Of a stretch of DNA of 47,128 nt, positions 24,454-32,220 are shown in pieces (position 1 is the first letter of the stretch; each line of letters opens with the position of its first letter). The DNA comes from Promethearchaeota archaeon. GTDB lineage: Archaea > Asgardarchaeota > Thorarchaeia > Thorarchaeales > Thorarchaeaceae. A program made the translations under genes and the position numbers. The notes below the pieces were generated by a model, which ran no database searches, was not told the origin of the DNA, and saw only the letters and a program-made list of their open reading frames with translations. The stretch covers positions 1 through 47,128 of the forward strand of contig JALVPN010000041.1 of NCBI GenBank assembly GCA_027031765.1, given 5' to 3'.

Positions 24454-24957
24454 GTGGGTGTGAAGGGAAAGTTGGCATGGGCACTGAAGACTGACAGGGT
24501 ATCGGAGCCGTCATTCCAGGCCATCTACCGCGAGTTCGTGAACCTGCTACTTGAGACATGCGAGAGCGTTGACGAGATCAACCGCCGACTGAAAGAGGTC
24601 GGCTTTCATGTTGGGGGGCGTATCCTCCCTTAGTATGCCGACAAGATACGGGAGCACGCAAAGGAGTTCCATGAGTCTGCGTCAACCTTGCAGCTGGCGT
24701 ACAAGGTGAACCTTGGACAGGAGTTCACGACCGTGTGGATTAGAAACGACCGAAAGACCATCAAGTTCAGCGATGAACGGTGTGTCATCTGCGAGGGAGT
24801 TGAGATTGCGGACATGCCGGGACTGCAGTACTGCAACCTTTTGAGTGGCGTGTTCCAGGCTGTCCTGGGCCTCCGGGGCTTCAAGGGCACGACGTATCAG
24901 GAGACCTGTCGGGCACTCGGCGACCCGGAGTGCATGTGGACAACCAAGTCCGAATAG
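24454..24957 (+). pseudogene. V4R/TRAPP (Bet3-like) gene interrupted by one in-frame TAG
   Basis: One frame runs from a GTG (24454 or 24460) to TAG at 24955, broken only by TAG at 24631. The N-terminal part reads CESVDEINRRLKEVGFHVGGRIL, close to the start of TRAPP Bet3-type proteins. The C-terminal part has the V4R cysteines: CVICEGVEIADMPGLQYCNL, then TYQETCRALGDPECMWTTK. It aligns along its length with the intact protein at 27525, at low identity. The single stop leaves a downstream 89-codon ORF that still carries the V4R core. It follows the roadblock pseudogene in the same order as the intact pair. Confidence 0.8.
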
Positions 24958-25136
24958 ACCGCGCACCACCCACACCCGGTGCACTTGGTATGTATGTTGG
25001 ACACTGGAGTGGTCAGCCCATCCTGACCGGCCGGTCTCCGCAAAGGTAAAGAGTGGTAGTAGTCTTACCAGGCCTGCATGTGTCGGCTGTCACCTGCACA
25101 ACAATGGTCGCCGTGTGCACGCGAGAGGAGATAGAC

Positions 25137-25637
25137 ATGGGTCAAATTACCGGTGCCTTCCTTGGATTCATCACTGCATTCATTGCCTGCTTCCTGATAC
25201 TGCTCTTCGGGACGTTCGTCCCAGAGGATGTCGTGGCGTCCAGCATAGTGGACGACTTCGTCGGGCACCCCGACTTGGAACTGAAGCTTGCCATTGTTGG
25301 GACCGTCCTGTACCCACCCCACCTGGGCCAGATGTTACCGTACGGTGCGCAGCAGAGCACCGTGCTCATGGCCCTAGTGTGGGGCCTCGGGGGCCTGCTC
25401 GCCGGCCTCGTTTCTCGTGACATCGTGAAAGGGGTCTTTGCAGCAATCTTTGCCGTGGTCATCGGTGCTGTGCTGACATGGCTGATGGTCTTCATTGTCC
25501 AGACTGCCGACATCGCCGCAATCTTTGGGTCGTTGTCACTCCTGATCTTACAAGTCACTTTTGAGGGGACATTATACCCGCTAATAGCTGCAGTGATTGG
25601 TGGTCTCCTCGGGAGTGCTATCACGCGCGAGCGGTAG
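25137..25637 (+). CDS. Polytopic membrane protein of unknown function
   Basis: From ATG 25137, preceded by GAGAGGAG, the protein has 166 residues and four to five membrane segments rich in Gly, Ala and Ile: ITGAFLGFITAFIACFLILL, then ALVWGLGGLLAGLV, GVFAAIFAVVIGAVLTWLMV and LYPLIAAVIGGLLGSAI. Only short loops and no binding motif are seen. The longer track start adds 28 residues without support. It lies between the decayed and intact roadblock/V4R modules and converges with the next gene, their stop codons abutting. A role as membrane partner of the module is inference from position only. Confidence 0.7.
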   Translation: MGQITGAFLGFITAFIACFLILLFGTFVPEDVVASSIVDDFVGHPDLELKLAIVGTVLYPPHLGQMLPYGAQQSTVLMALVWGLGGLLAGLVSRDIVKGVFAAIFAVVIGAVLTWLMVFIVQTADIAAIFGSLSLLILQVTFEGTLYPLIAAVIGGLLGSAITRER

Positions 25638-26360
25638 TCAGTCCTGATGACCTGCACCGACAGCCCCCACACATTCCTCCCACTCGTCCTCAGCGGCTCC
25701 CATCTCCAGCTGTCGTCCGCAATATGCACAGACGAGTGGGTTCGACTTGAAGACCGCGCCGCATGTGCACACCGTTTCGATTTTCAGTGGTGGTGGTACC
25801 TGCTGTCTGCGGGTGATGGCCGTCTTCAGGGTGGCCGTCGTCATCCACCCGGGCACGGAGAGGCCAGACGCCAACATCGCAGCAACGAAGTGCAGGAACA
25901 GTGCCCAGTTCCGGGCATCTCTGTCGCCAGTCCAAAGTGTGGGGTCAAGTAGGAGGGCTGATGTCAGCGAACCAAGGAGCACAAGCCCTCCCATCCAGAC
26001 GGATGTGCGCATACAGTTGCTGCGTGATGTGGCGGGGATCCCCGCAACAGCACCCATCAGGGCCCACACAAGGGCGTACTGAATCCATGCACCAGCACTG
26101 GCTGATGTCATGCTGACCGGGTGGAGGTGCTGAGTGCCTGTCAGGAACACCCACAAGGGCCAGGACAAGCGCACTGGATACCCGGGCTCCTGGAGGTCTT
26201 TCAAGACGACCACTGCAACTGCTCCCAGTGAAACGCCAACCATGGCGCCGAGAAAGTCTCTCAAGGCCTGCCGTCTCCGCGCTTGGGCACAGTTGTAGCC
26301 CGGGGGAGTGCTCCCGGCCATCGCCGGACGTCCATCCATCAGACGGACCCGTGCCCGCAT
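25638..26360 (-). CDS. Membrane protein with C-terminal zinc ribbon
   Basis: This 240-residue protein has about five membrane segments (e.g. FLGAMVGVSLGAVAVVVL; IQYALVWALMGAVAGIPA; TSVWMGGLVLLGSLTSALLL; WALFLHFVAAMLASGLSV). These are followed by a cytoplasmic zinc ribbon with pairs CTCG and CAYCG (near residues 193-213) and an acidic tail. Start ATG 26360 is about 30 bp from the A/T box CATTAAGTG (26388-26395, reverse strand). The layout, several helices then a zinc ribbon, occurs in many archaeal proteins of unknown role. It is divergent from the intact roadblock gene, so the two may share control. Confidence 0.72.
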   Translation of the reverse strand: MRARVRLMDGRPAMAGSTPPGYNCAQARRRQALRDFLGAMVGVSLGAVAVVVLKDLQEPGYPVRLSWPLWVFLTGTQHLHPVSMTSASAGAWIQYALVWALMGAVAGIPATSRSNCMRTSVWMGGLVLLGSLTSALLLDPTLWTGDRDARNWALFLHFVAAMLASGLSVPGWMTTATLKTAITRRQQVPPPLKIETVCTCGAVFKSNPLVCAYCGRQLEMGAAEDEWEECVGAVGAGHQD

Positions 26361-26501
26361 GTGTGTGTCCTCTCGCTGATGCGGAACACTTAATGGTTTC
26401 TAAGGCGCCTTACAAGAATGGCTGAGTATGGAACCACAATGCTTTTCAGACCTCTAGACGACATACGAGCTTGTCCTGCAGGTCTGGACTAACAAGAGGC
26501 T

Positions 26502-27485
26502 GTGAGGTGGACCAGGGTGCCGGGTGACCTTGAAAGAGCGCTTTCGAAGTTGAGGTTTGATGACCAAGTGATTGGCTATTCGTTGATGACCAAAGCGGGG
26601 CGCCCGTTCGTGAGCTTCTCTTTCCCGGATGACCTGTTCCCCCGTGTCAAAGAGAGCATCAGCCTCTACAAGGCAGACCTGCGTCTCATGACCATTGACA
26701 CGGACAAGGGCCTCGTTGTCCTGTCACCCGTGGACAACAACTGGATCCTGACCGTGCTGTATGTGCCAGAGCTCCAGCTTGGGCTTGCCATCGCGAAGAC
26801 CAAGAACGTGCTCCGTCAGCTTGAGGGTGCCGAGCTGCCACCGCCGCCAGAAGACTTCGAGGACTCGGCCGAGGAGAACCTCCAGGTGTTGGAGCGTGTC
26901 GCAATCCAGGCTGCGTCGACATCCACAGTCACGAGCACAGTCGCGCCCCCAGCCGCCCCTGTAGAAGAGGCGGTGCCGGCAGAGAAGTCCCCTGAGGACT
27001 TTGTGGTGACTCCGAGCACGGTCCCAAAGAAGGGCCCCCAGTACTCTCTGGCCCTCTCCCTAGACTCGCCCCTCTACAATGACATGCGTGAGCGCTACCG
27101 CAACTTTGGTTTCGACGTCCTCATGCTTGTCGACGGCACGATGACCGCTGGTCAGATTGCCGAGGCGATGTTCCAGCCCAACGACCGCATCATCGAGCTA
27201 CTGAAGTGGGCTGCGTCAAAGGACATCGTTGAGGTGCCGGAGGCGGAGGCCGCAGGCCAGGCAGTTTCGGAGCCCACAGCGATAGGACGCTTCGTCAAGT
27301 GTCCAAAGTTCGAGGGCGACATCTCAAAGGTGCGGGCTGAGGACCGGCAGATAATCAGCATGTGCGACGGCACCAGGACTCCTGAGGAGATTGCAGAGGC
27401 GCTTGGAATCCCCCACGCAAAGGTAGTCCAGGCCCTTGGCCGGAACCGTCGTTATGGCCTGAAGATGATTGGCCGGGCCAAGTAA
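26502..27485 (+). CDS. Roadblock/LC7-like domain fused to two winged-helix-like repeats
   Basis: Start is GTG. Residues about 8-105 look like a roadblock/LC7 (longin-related) fold: LERALSKLRFDDQVIGYSLM, LRLMTIDTDKGLVVLSPVD, ILTVLYVPELQLGLAIAK. Residues about 110-170 are an Ala/Pro/Val/Thr-rich flexible linker. Residues 175-327 hold two similar winged-helix-like units: VLMLVDGTMTAGQIAEAMF with IIELLKWAASKDIVEV, and IISMCDGTRTPEEIAEALGI with VVQALGRNRRYGLKMI. Roadblock proteins bind small GTPases or scaffold complexes in eukaryotes and MglB-type bacteria. No GTPase gene is in this window. It is followed by V4R genes 39 bp and 122 bp apart, so a functional module is likely. Confidence 0.8.
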   Translation: MRWTRVPGDLERALSKLRFDDQVIGYSLMTKAGRPFVSFSFPDDLFPRVKESISLYKADLRLMTIDTDKGLVVLSPVDNNWILTVLYVPELQLGLAIAKTKNVLRQLEGAELPPPPEDFEDSAEENLQVLERVAIQAASTSTVTSTVAPPAAPVEEAVPAEKSPEDFVVTPSTVPKKGPQYSLALSLDSPLYNDMRERYRNFGFDVLMLVDGTMTAGQIAEAMFQPNDRIIELLKWAASKDIVEVPEAEAAGQAVSEPTAIGRFVKCPKFEGDISKVRAEDRQIISMCDGTRTPEEIAEALGIPHAKVVQALGRNRRYGLKMIGRAK

Positions 27486-27524
27486 GGACGGCCAGTTCCA
27501 ACTGTTCCCAGAGGTGCACCAGTC

Positions 27525-27998
27525 ATGGCAAAGGCACAGAACCCACTTTTCCTGAGTCTGTACTCGTTCAACGTCGACAGAATCCTTGAGGAGTCCAGCA
27601 ACGTCGAGGAGGCCAATGAACGGCTCCGTACCCTCGGGAGGGAGCTGGCCCAGCAGCTCTACTTCTCTACAGACATTGAGGAGCGGAGCAAGGAGACCAT
27701 ACTTACACGTGAGGATGTCGCAAAGCTCGTGGAGGTGGTCTTCAGGGCACTCTTTGACAAGAAGCCCACCGAGATTGACCTGGAGTCGGCGCGCGGGTCA
27801 ATCAGGGTGTCCGACCGTGACTGCATATTCTGTCAGGACATTCACCTTGAGGGGGTGCGCGGGGTCGGGTACTGCGAGGTCTTCAGTGGCATCCTTGAGT
27901 CCATTCTTGAGTTCAAGGGTGTTGACTCGAAGGTCTTTGAGGAGCTCTGCAAGGCCACAGGGGCCGACTTCTGTGTGTGGAACATCCGTTTGATCTGA
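27525..27998 (+). CDS. V4R/TRAPP (Bet3-like) domain protein
   Basis: This 157-residue protein has an N-terminal helical half with NVEEANERLRTLGRELAQQL, like the Bet3/TRAPPC3 opening, and a C-terminal V4R half with CIFCQDIHLEGVRGVGYCEV, FSGILESILEFKGV and FEELCKATGADFCVWNI. The four cysteines (CIFC, GYC, LCKATGADFC) fit the V4R pattern. V4R is the archaeal/bacterial small-molecule or hydrocarbon-binding relative of eukaryotic TRAPP tethering subunits. It lies 39 bp after the roadblock gene on the same strand, probably cotranscribed. No membrane segment. Confidence 0.82.
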   Translation: MAKAQNPLFLSLYSFNVDRILEESSNVEEANERLRTLGRELAQQLYFSTDIEERSKETILTREDVAKLVEVVFRALFDKKPTEIDLESARGSIRVSDRDCIFCQDIHLEGVRGVGYCEVFSGILESILEFKGVDSKVFEELCKATGADFCVWNIRLI

Positions 27999-28075
27999 CC
28001 GGCACCCGGAGCGACACATGTTGCAGTCGCTATGAGATGGTCCGTTGTCATGTAGGCCATAGGTCAGCACAAAGC

Positions 28076-28084
28076 ACTTAACTC
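28076..28084 (+). promoter_or_regulatory. TATA-box candidate for the second V4R gene
   Basis: CACTTAACT lies about 40 bp before the ATG at 28121, so this gene may also be transcribed on its own. Confidence 0.45.
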
Positions 28085-28120
28085 ACTATTCTGCCACAGG
28101 TGTAAACGGGAGAGTCCGCG

Positions 28121-28675
28121 ATGTCGAAGCAAGAAACCCTACATTGGTGGACTGGCAAGCTGAAAGAACGTGACCTGATGCGTGCGTTCTTTTCCAAGAC
28201 GTGGAACAAGATTGGCAGTCGGATTGCTGTGATGTTTCCCGACCGTGTCCGTGACCTCTACTACAGTGCAGGACGCCTTGCGGGCCTCGAGGCCCAGCGG
28301 GAGTACTTCAAGGTCGGGAAGCAGAAGCCCCCCGGCGACTTCAAGGGCATCGTTGAGTTCATCAAGATGGCCCTTGAGACCCTCATAATCCCGTTCGGTG
28401 ATGTCAAGATCACAAAGCTGTACAAGCTGTGGCTTGACGAGGAGGCAATAATCGAGATCAAGGACAACCCATACGCATCGGGATACCAGGCCGATGAGCC
28501 GTCGTGCTTCTTCCTGAAGGGCTTCATCGAGGCGGTTATGGAGTACCTGGCAGACTTCAACAGGCTCGAGTACGAGAAGATGTTGATTGTCGAGGAGACC
28601 TGCATGTCTGCAGGGGCGCCGTCTTGCACTTTCAAAATCACACTCTCGCACCCTGCACGCGGCCAGGAGCGGTAG
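28121..28675 (+). CDS. Second V4R-domain protein
   Basis: This 184-residue protein has an N-terminal helical region (FFSKTWNKIGSRIAVMFPDRV), a middle part with YYSAGRLAGLEAQREYFKVG like the bacterial V4R 'GR..G' helix, and the V4R core: EPSCFFLKGFIEAVMEYLAD, then LIVEETCMSAGAPSCTFKITL. It differs clearly from the Bet3-like protein just upstream, so this is not a recent duplicate. It could form a heterodimer with it, as TRAPP subunits do; this is inference. It probably belongs to the same module, with its own A/T box. Confidence 0.82.
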   Translation: MSKQETLHWWTGKLKERDLMRAFFSKTWNKIGSRIAVMFPDRVRDLYYSAGRLAGLEAQREYFKVGKQKPPGDFKGIVEFIKMALETLIIPFGDVKITKLYKLWLDEEAIIEIKDNPYASGYQADEPSCFFLKGFIEAVMEYLADFNRLEYEKMLIVEETCMSAGAPSCTFKITLSHPARGQER

Positions 28676-28698
28676 TACAGACGTTACCCAAACACATT

Positions 28699-28707
28699 CC
28701 TTAAGTG
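28699..28707 (+). promoter_or_regulatory. TATA-box candidate for the membrane-anchored regulator gene
   Basis: CCTTAAGTG lies about 30 bp before the ATG at 28733 and supports that start over the track start at 28709. Confidence 0.5.
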
Positions 28708-28732
28708 GGTGGACACGAGTGTCGCACTGGTC

Positions 28733-29497
28733 ATGACTATGGGCCGAGTCAAGGTGAAGACCGCTGTCACTGTGGGCACTGCACTGATAGTGACTTCTGT
28801 ATTGTTCGGGGTGCTGCTCGTACTCCCCACTGCTGTAGACAACAACGGTGCTCCCCACTCATACCATGCTATGGGGCCTGCCCACCATGCCCTTGCTGCA
28901 CTCGACCTCACAGTATCTCTCCCGTGTACCAGTGCAGGCACCTCGGTGGTGCTCCCGGGCCAGTCCCTCCCAGCACTCGCGACCTCCACATCGTTTGCCC
29001 TGCTCACCGGGACCGTGGTCATTGAACGGAAGGGCACCAAGTGTCGTTCGGACCTCAGGATACGGGTTGTGGACATCATCGCCTCTGAGCCCGGTATCCA
29101 CTTGCGAGGAATACGCAGGGCCCTTGGCTGTGCCATGGGAGCCCTCCAGTACCACATTGCCCAGCTTGAGTCTGACGGGGAAGTCGTGTCGGTCCGGACT
29201 GGCAACGCGCGCCACTTCTTCGTGTCCACTTTTTCGGATGACGCACGCGTCCTGCATCTTGCATCCGTACTGCGGAACCCCACGGTCAGCGCAATCGTGC
29301 GGGCCTGTATGGATGCCAGTCCGGTCACGCAGGCGCAGATTGGCCGGGCCCTCAGCATTGACAAGAGCCTTGTGGCACACTATGTCCGGTCACTGCTCGA
29401 CGCCGATGTGCTGCGTATAGTGCCCACCTTTGGCCGTGAGCGTCCGCTCGCCCTGACCGACTGGGCAATGACAGCGCTGACAGACCTGCTCACGTGA
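28733..29497 (+). CDS. Membrane-anchored tandem winged-helix regulator
   Basis: From ATG 28733 (254 residues) an N-terminal hydrophobic segment (AVTVGTALIVTSVLFGVLLVL) is followed by a low-complexity stretch and a second weak hydrophobic part. Two winged helices then follow: RIRVVDIIASEPGIHLRGIR with RALGCAMGALQYHIAQLESDG, and IVRACMDASPVTQAQIGR with IDKSLVAHYVRSLLDADV. The ArsR/MarR-like helices at the C-terminus would face the cytoplasm if the N-terminus is a signal anchor. Such membrane-tethered WH proteins are common in archaea. It precedes an ABC exporter by 81 bp on the same strand and may control it. Confidence 0.78.
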   Translation: MTMGRVKVKTAVTVGTALIVTSVLFGVLLVLPTAVDNNGAPHSYHAMGPAHHALAALDLTVSLPCTSAGTSVVLPGQSLPALATSTSFALLTGTVVIERKGTKCRSDLRIRVVDIIASEPGIHLRGIRRALGCAMGALQYHIAQLESDGEVVSVRTGNARHFFVSTFSDDARVLHLASVLRNPTVSAIVRACMDASPVTQAQIGRALSIDKSLVAHYVRSLLDADVLRIVPTFGRERPLALTDWAMTALTDLLT

Positions 29498-29578
29498 CTG
29501 GTCTCGTCCTCACCCCTCGTGACGACCCGGTCAGTCCGGGTAGGACACACAGACACAGACTGGAGGCCTCTCCACTTG

Positions 29579-30325
29579 ATGGACAACACCGACGATACGA
29601 CTGAGCCCCTCACAATTGAGGAGACCGTGGCCCCCGAGAGGGAGGTCGAGTTTGCCGTAAGGCTAACGGATGTGACACGTACCTATGTACTGGGAAAGCG
29701 CGAGATACATGCGCTCCAGGGCGTCAGCTTCGAAGTGCGTCCCGGTGAGTATGTGGTCGTCCGGGGCCCCTCTGGTTCCGGCAAGACCACACTGCTGAAC
29801 ATCATCGGCTGCATCGACCTCGCCACAAGTGGCCGTGTGGTGGTCATGGACGTCCCGATTGCCGAGTACGATGAGGTGTTCAGGGCCACTTTCCGCCTCA
29901 CGTACACCGGGTTCATCTTCCAGAGCTACAACCTGATCTCGACGCTCACGGCCATGGAGAACATCATGTTCCCGATGCAGCTCTCGGAGCAGCCGGAGAG
30001 TGAGGTGCGTGAGAGAGCTGCCATGCTGCTCGAGCGCGTGGGGCTTGCCGACCGGGCAGACCATCTCCCATGGCAGTTGAGCTCGGGTGAGCAACAGCGT
30101 GTGGCCATTGCACGGGCCATGGCGAACGACCCGCCAATCATCCTCGCAGACGAGCCCACTGCGAACCTCGACCAGGAGAGTGCCGGGATGATCCGCGAGT
30201 TACTGCGGGAACTGAACGGGGATGGCAAGACCGTGATTGTCATGACCCACGACGACGAGATAGTCTCGACGCCGGGTGCTCGCCGGTTTGTAATGGACGG
30301 GGGTGTGCTGCTCCAAGATGACTGA
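29579..30325 (+). CDS. ABC transporter ATPase, MacB/LolD type
   Basis: From ATG 29579 (248 residues) the motifs are Walker A GPSGSGKTTLLN, Q-loop FIFQSYNLISTLTAMEN, signature LSSGEQQRVAIARAMAND, Walker B PIILADEPTANLD and switch VIVMTHDDE. The IGCIDLATSGRVVV and FQSYNLISTLTA stretches are typical of MacB/LolD/FtsE ATPases. Its stop overlaps the start of the permease gene (ATGACTGA), indicating translational coupling. Track start 29519 adds 20 residues with little support. Confidence 0.93.
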   Translation: MDNTDDTTEPLTIEETVAPEREVEFAVRLTDVTRTYVLGKREIHALQGVSFEVRPGEYVVVRGPSGSGKTTLLNIIGCIDLATSGRVVVMDVPIAEYDEVFRATFRLTYTGFIFQSYNLISTLTAMENIMFPMQLSEQPESEVRERAAMLLERVGLADRADHLPWQLSSGEQQRVAIARAMANDPPIILADEPTANLDQESAGMIRELLRELNGDGKTVIVMTHDDEIVSTPGARRFVMDGGVLLQDD

Positions 30326-32168
30326 ACTCGACTTCGCCTCCCGCGACCTGAAGCGCCGCCCGTTCCGCACGGCCCTCGTCCTGCTGTCGATGGTCACAGT
30401 TGTCACGGCGACTACATTCCTGTACCTCTTTGCAAATGTCCTCTTGGACATCAGCCTGTTCGTTGTGTCCGAGGGGCCAATGGCGTCGCTCAGTGTGCTC
30501 TTTGAGACCTTCGTCTGGGCTGTGCTCCTCCTTGTCCTGATCCTCGGTGTGGTGGTCGTTGCAAGCACAGTGTCACTTGAAATGGCCAGCCGGTACAGGG
30601 ACATCGGCCTGATGAAGGCAGTCGGTACCACTGTCGATGTGCTCTTCGACCACTTCACAGCCCAGTCGGTGTTGCTCCTGGTCTCCAGTGTCGTCTTGGG
30701 TGTGGCCTCCGGTACGGCCATCTATCTCGCCTCGTTGTTGTGGCTTGCATGGGTGTTACCGGGCGTCCACTTCGTCTTCCAGTTCCCGTACCTACAGGTC
30801 GGGCTCCTGGCTGTGGTGTACTTGCTCACTGGCTACTTTGCAGCCCAGAAGGCGATATACGATGCTGTGCAGGAGCCCCCTGTCCATACACTGAACCCGG
30901 ATGTGGGGACCCGTGTTCAGAGGGCTGGCTTCCTTGATGGTCTGGGCCTCTCCTTCAGGATTGCAGCCAAGGCCACTGGACGCAGGTTCCATGGCACACG
31001 CAGGGTGATACTCTCCCTGTCCCTCGGCATCATGCTCGCCTCTGTCCTCTGGGTCGGTGGCGGCGTCGTCGAGGCCACCACCCACTCGTACGTCGAACGC
31101 GCTATGGGTAGGAACATCGTGGCTGTTGGTCACCCGGCCCTCCTTGACAGGTACTATGAGGCATACTCTCTCTATGGACGTCCCCTCAACGAGTCGTGCT
31201 CGTTCATAGACGACTCCTACATGGTGCCGGACAGCCTGGTCAGTGCCCTCGCTACTACAGACGGTGTCCTGCAGGTCGACGCACGCCTGATAGACTTCAC
31301 GACGGTGGAGGAAAAGCGTGGTGTGGTCTGGAACCCCACGCTGGAACAGTACGAGCTCATCGGTCAGGAGCGTACCGGCCAGGCACTGGTCGTTGGTGTG
31401 GACTGGGGGTCTACGGTTTCGGACTGGTACTATGAGGGTGAGCCAATCAACGCGACTGGACAGGTATGGGTGGGTGGCCGGCTTGCGACCACGATGTTTG
31501 ACGACCCCTTGGTACAGAGCATGGGCGTCCATGGCCGTGCCCTCAAGGTGCGTGCCATCATGTTCGACATCGTGAACAACGGGATGGTGGCGGTGACGAC
31601 GCGGGACTTCCTCCAAGAGGCACTGGGCACTGATGGCGTGAACCTCGTCCTCGTCCAGCTGGAAAGCTATGATGGTGTGCTCCTCTCACGGATTGAGGAC
31701 ATGGCTGCGGAGTACGGCCTTGGCATCTATCTGCAGGAGGAGGTCCTCAGTCAGAACCACAGGGTGATCTCCACCCTCTGGTCCCTCATATCGCCGCTGT
31801 CCCTGATGGCCTTCGCAAGCGCTTTCTTCAGCCTGACAGACTACCTGCTGGTGGCAGTATTCTCCAGGCTCCGAGACTATGTCATCATGCGTTCCATCGG
31901 TGCAAAGCCACTGTTCATAGCAAAGTGCATTGTTGCCGAGGGCCTCGACATGGGCCTGCGCGCTGCCGTCCCGGGCATTCTGGTCGGCGTCGTGCTGAGC
32001 GTACTCTTCCTGGTGCCGGAGGCGGTCATCCCGACTGTGTGGTACCTCCCGGTTTCCATCGGCCTGATGCTCCTTGCCATAGTGGTCGTGGTCGTGCTTG
32101 CCGCAGCCCCAGTCTATGTCCTGTTCTCGACGAGGAGCGACCTCCGTGTCTCAGAGTTCCAGGTCTAG
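30318..32168 (+). CDS. FtsX/MacB-type ABC permease with large extracytoplasmic domain
   Basis: From ATG 30318 the protein has 616 residues. Segments include TALVLLSMVTVVTATTFLYL near the N-terminus, a FtsX-type MASRYRDIGLMKAVGTT coupling loop, LLLVSSVVLGVASGTAIYLA and VGLLAVVYLLTGYFA. A helix near residue 240 (VILSLSLGIMLASVLWVGG) is followed by about 220 soluble residues, probably outside the cell. A C-terminal FtsX unit has SLMAFASAFFSLTDYLLVAV, the coupling loop DYVIMRSIGAKP and three further helices. The two FtsX-like halves give a MacB-like transporter for peptide, lipid or lipoprotein export, or mechanotransmission. Substrate is unknown. Confidence 0.9.
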   Translation: MTELDFASRDLKRRPFRTALVLLSMVTVVTATTFLYLFANVLLDISLFVVSEGPMASLSVLFETFVWAVLLLVLILGVVVVASTVSLEMASRYRDIGLMKAVGTTVDVLFDHFTAQSVLLLVSSVVLGVASGTAIYLASLLWLAWVLPGVHFVFQFPYLQVGLLAVVYLLTGYFAAQKAIYDAVQEPPVHTLNPDVGTRVQRAGFLDGLGLSFRIAAKATGRRFHGTRRVILSLSLGIMLASVLWVGGGVVEATTHSYVERAMGRNIVAVGHPALLDRYYEAYSLYGRPLNESCSFIDDSYMVPDSLVSALATTDGVLQVDARLIDFTTVEEKRGVVWNPTLEQYELIGQERTGQALVVGVDWGSTVSDWYYEGEPINATGQVWVGGRLATTMFDDPLVQSMGVHGRALKVRAIMFDIVNNGMVAVTTRDFLQEALGTDGVNLVLVQLESYDGVLLSRIEDMAAEYGLGIYLQEEVLSQNHRVISTLWSLISPLSLMAFASAFFSLTDYLLVAVFSRLRDYVIMRSIGAKPLFIAKCIVAEGLDMGLRAAVPGILVGVVLSVLFLVPEAVIPTVWYLPVSIGLMLLAIVVVVVLAAAPVYVLFSTRSDLRVSEFQV

Positions 32169-32220
32169 TGACTGGGCAAGCTTCATTAGAGGACGGCCTC
32201 TGTGAGCAGCGGGATTACAG

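Noticed and set aside
23756-24633. Pyrrolysine or amber read-through in the roadblock/V4R copies
   Set aside because: TAG is the normal terminal stop of many intact genes in this window, and the roadblock copy also has frameshifts, so decay explains the data better.
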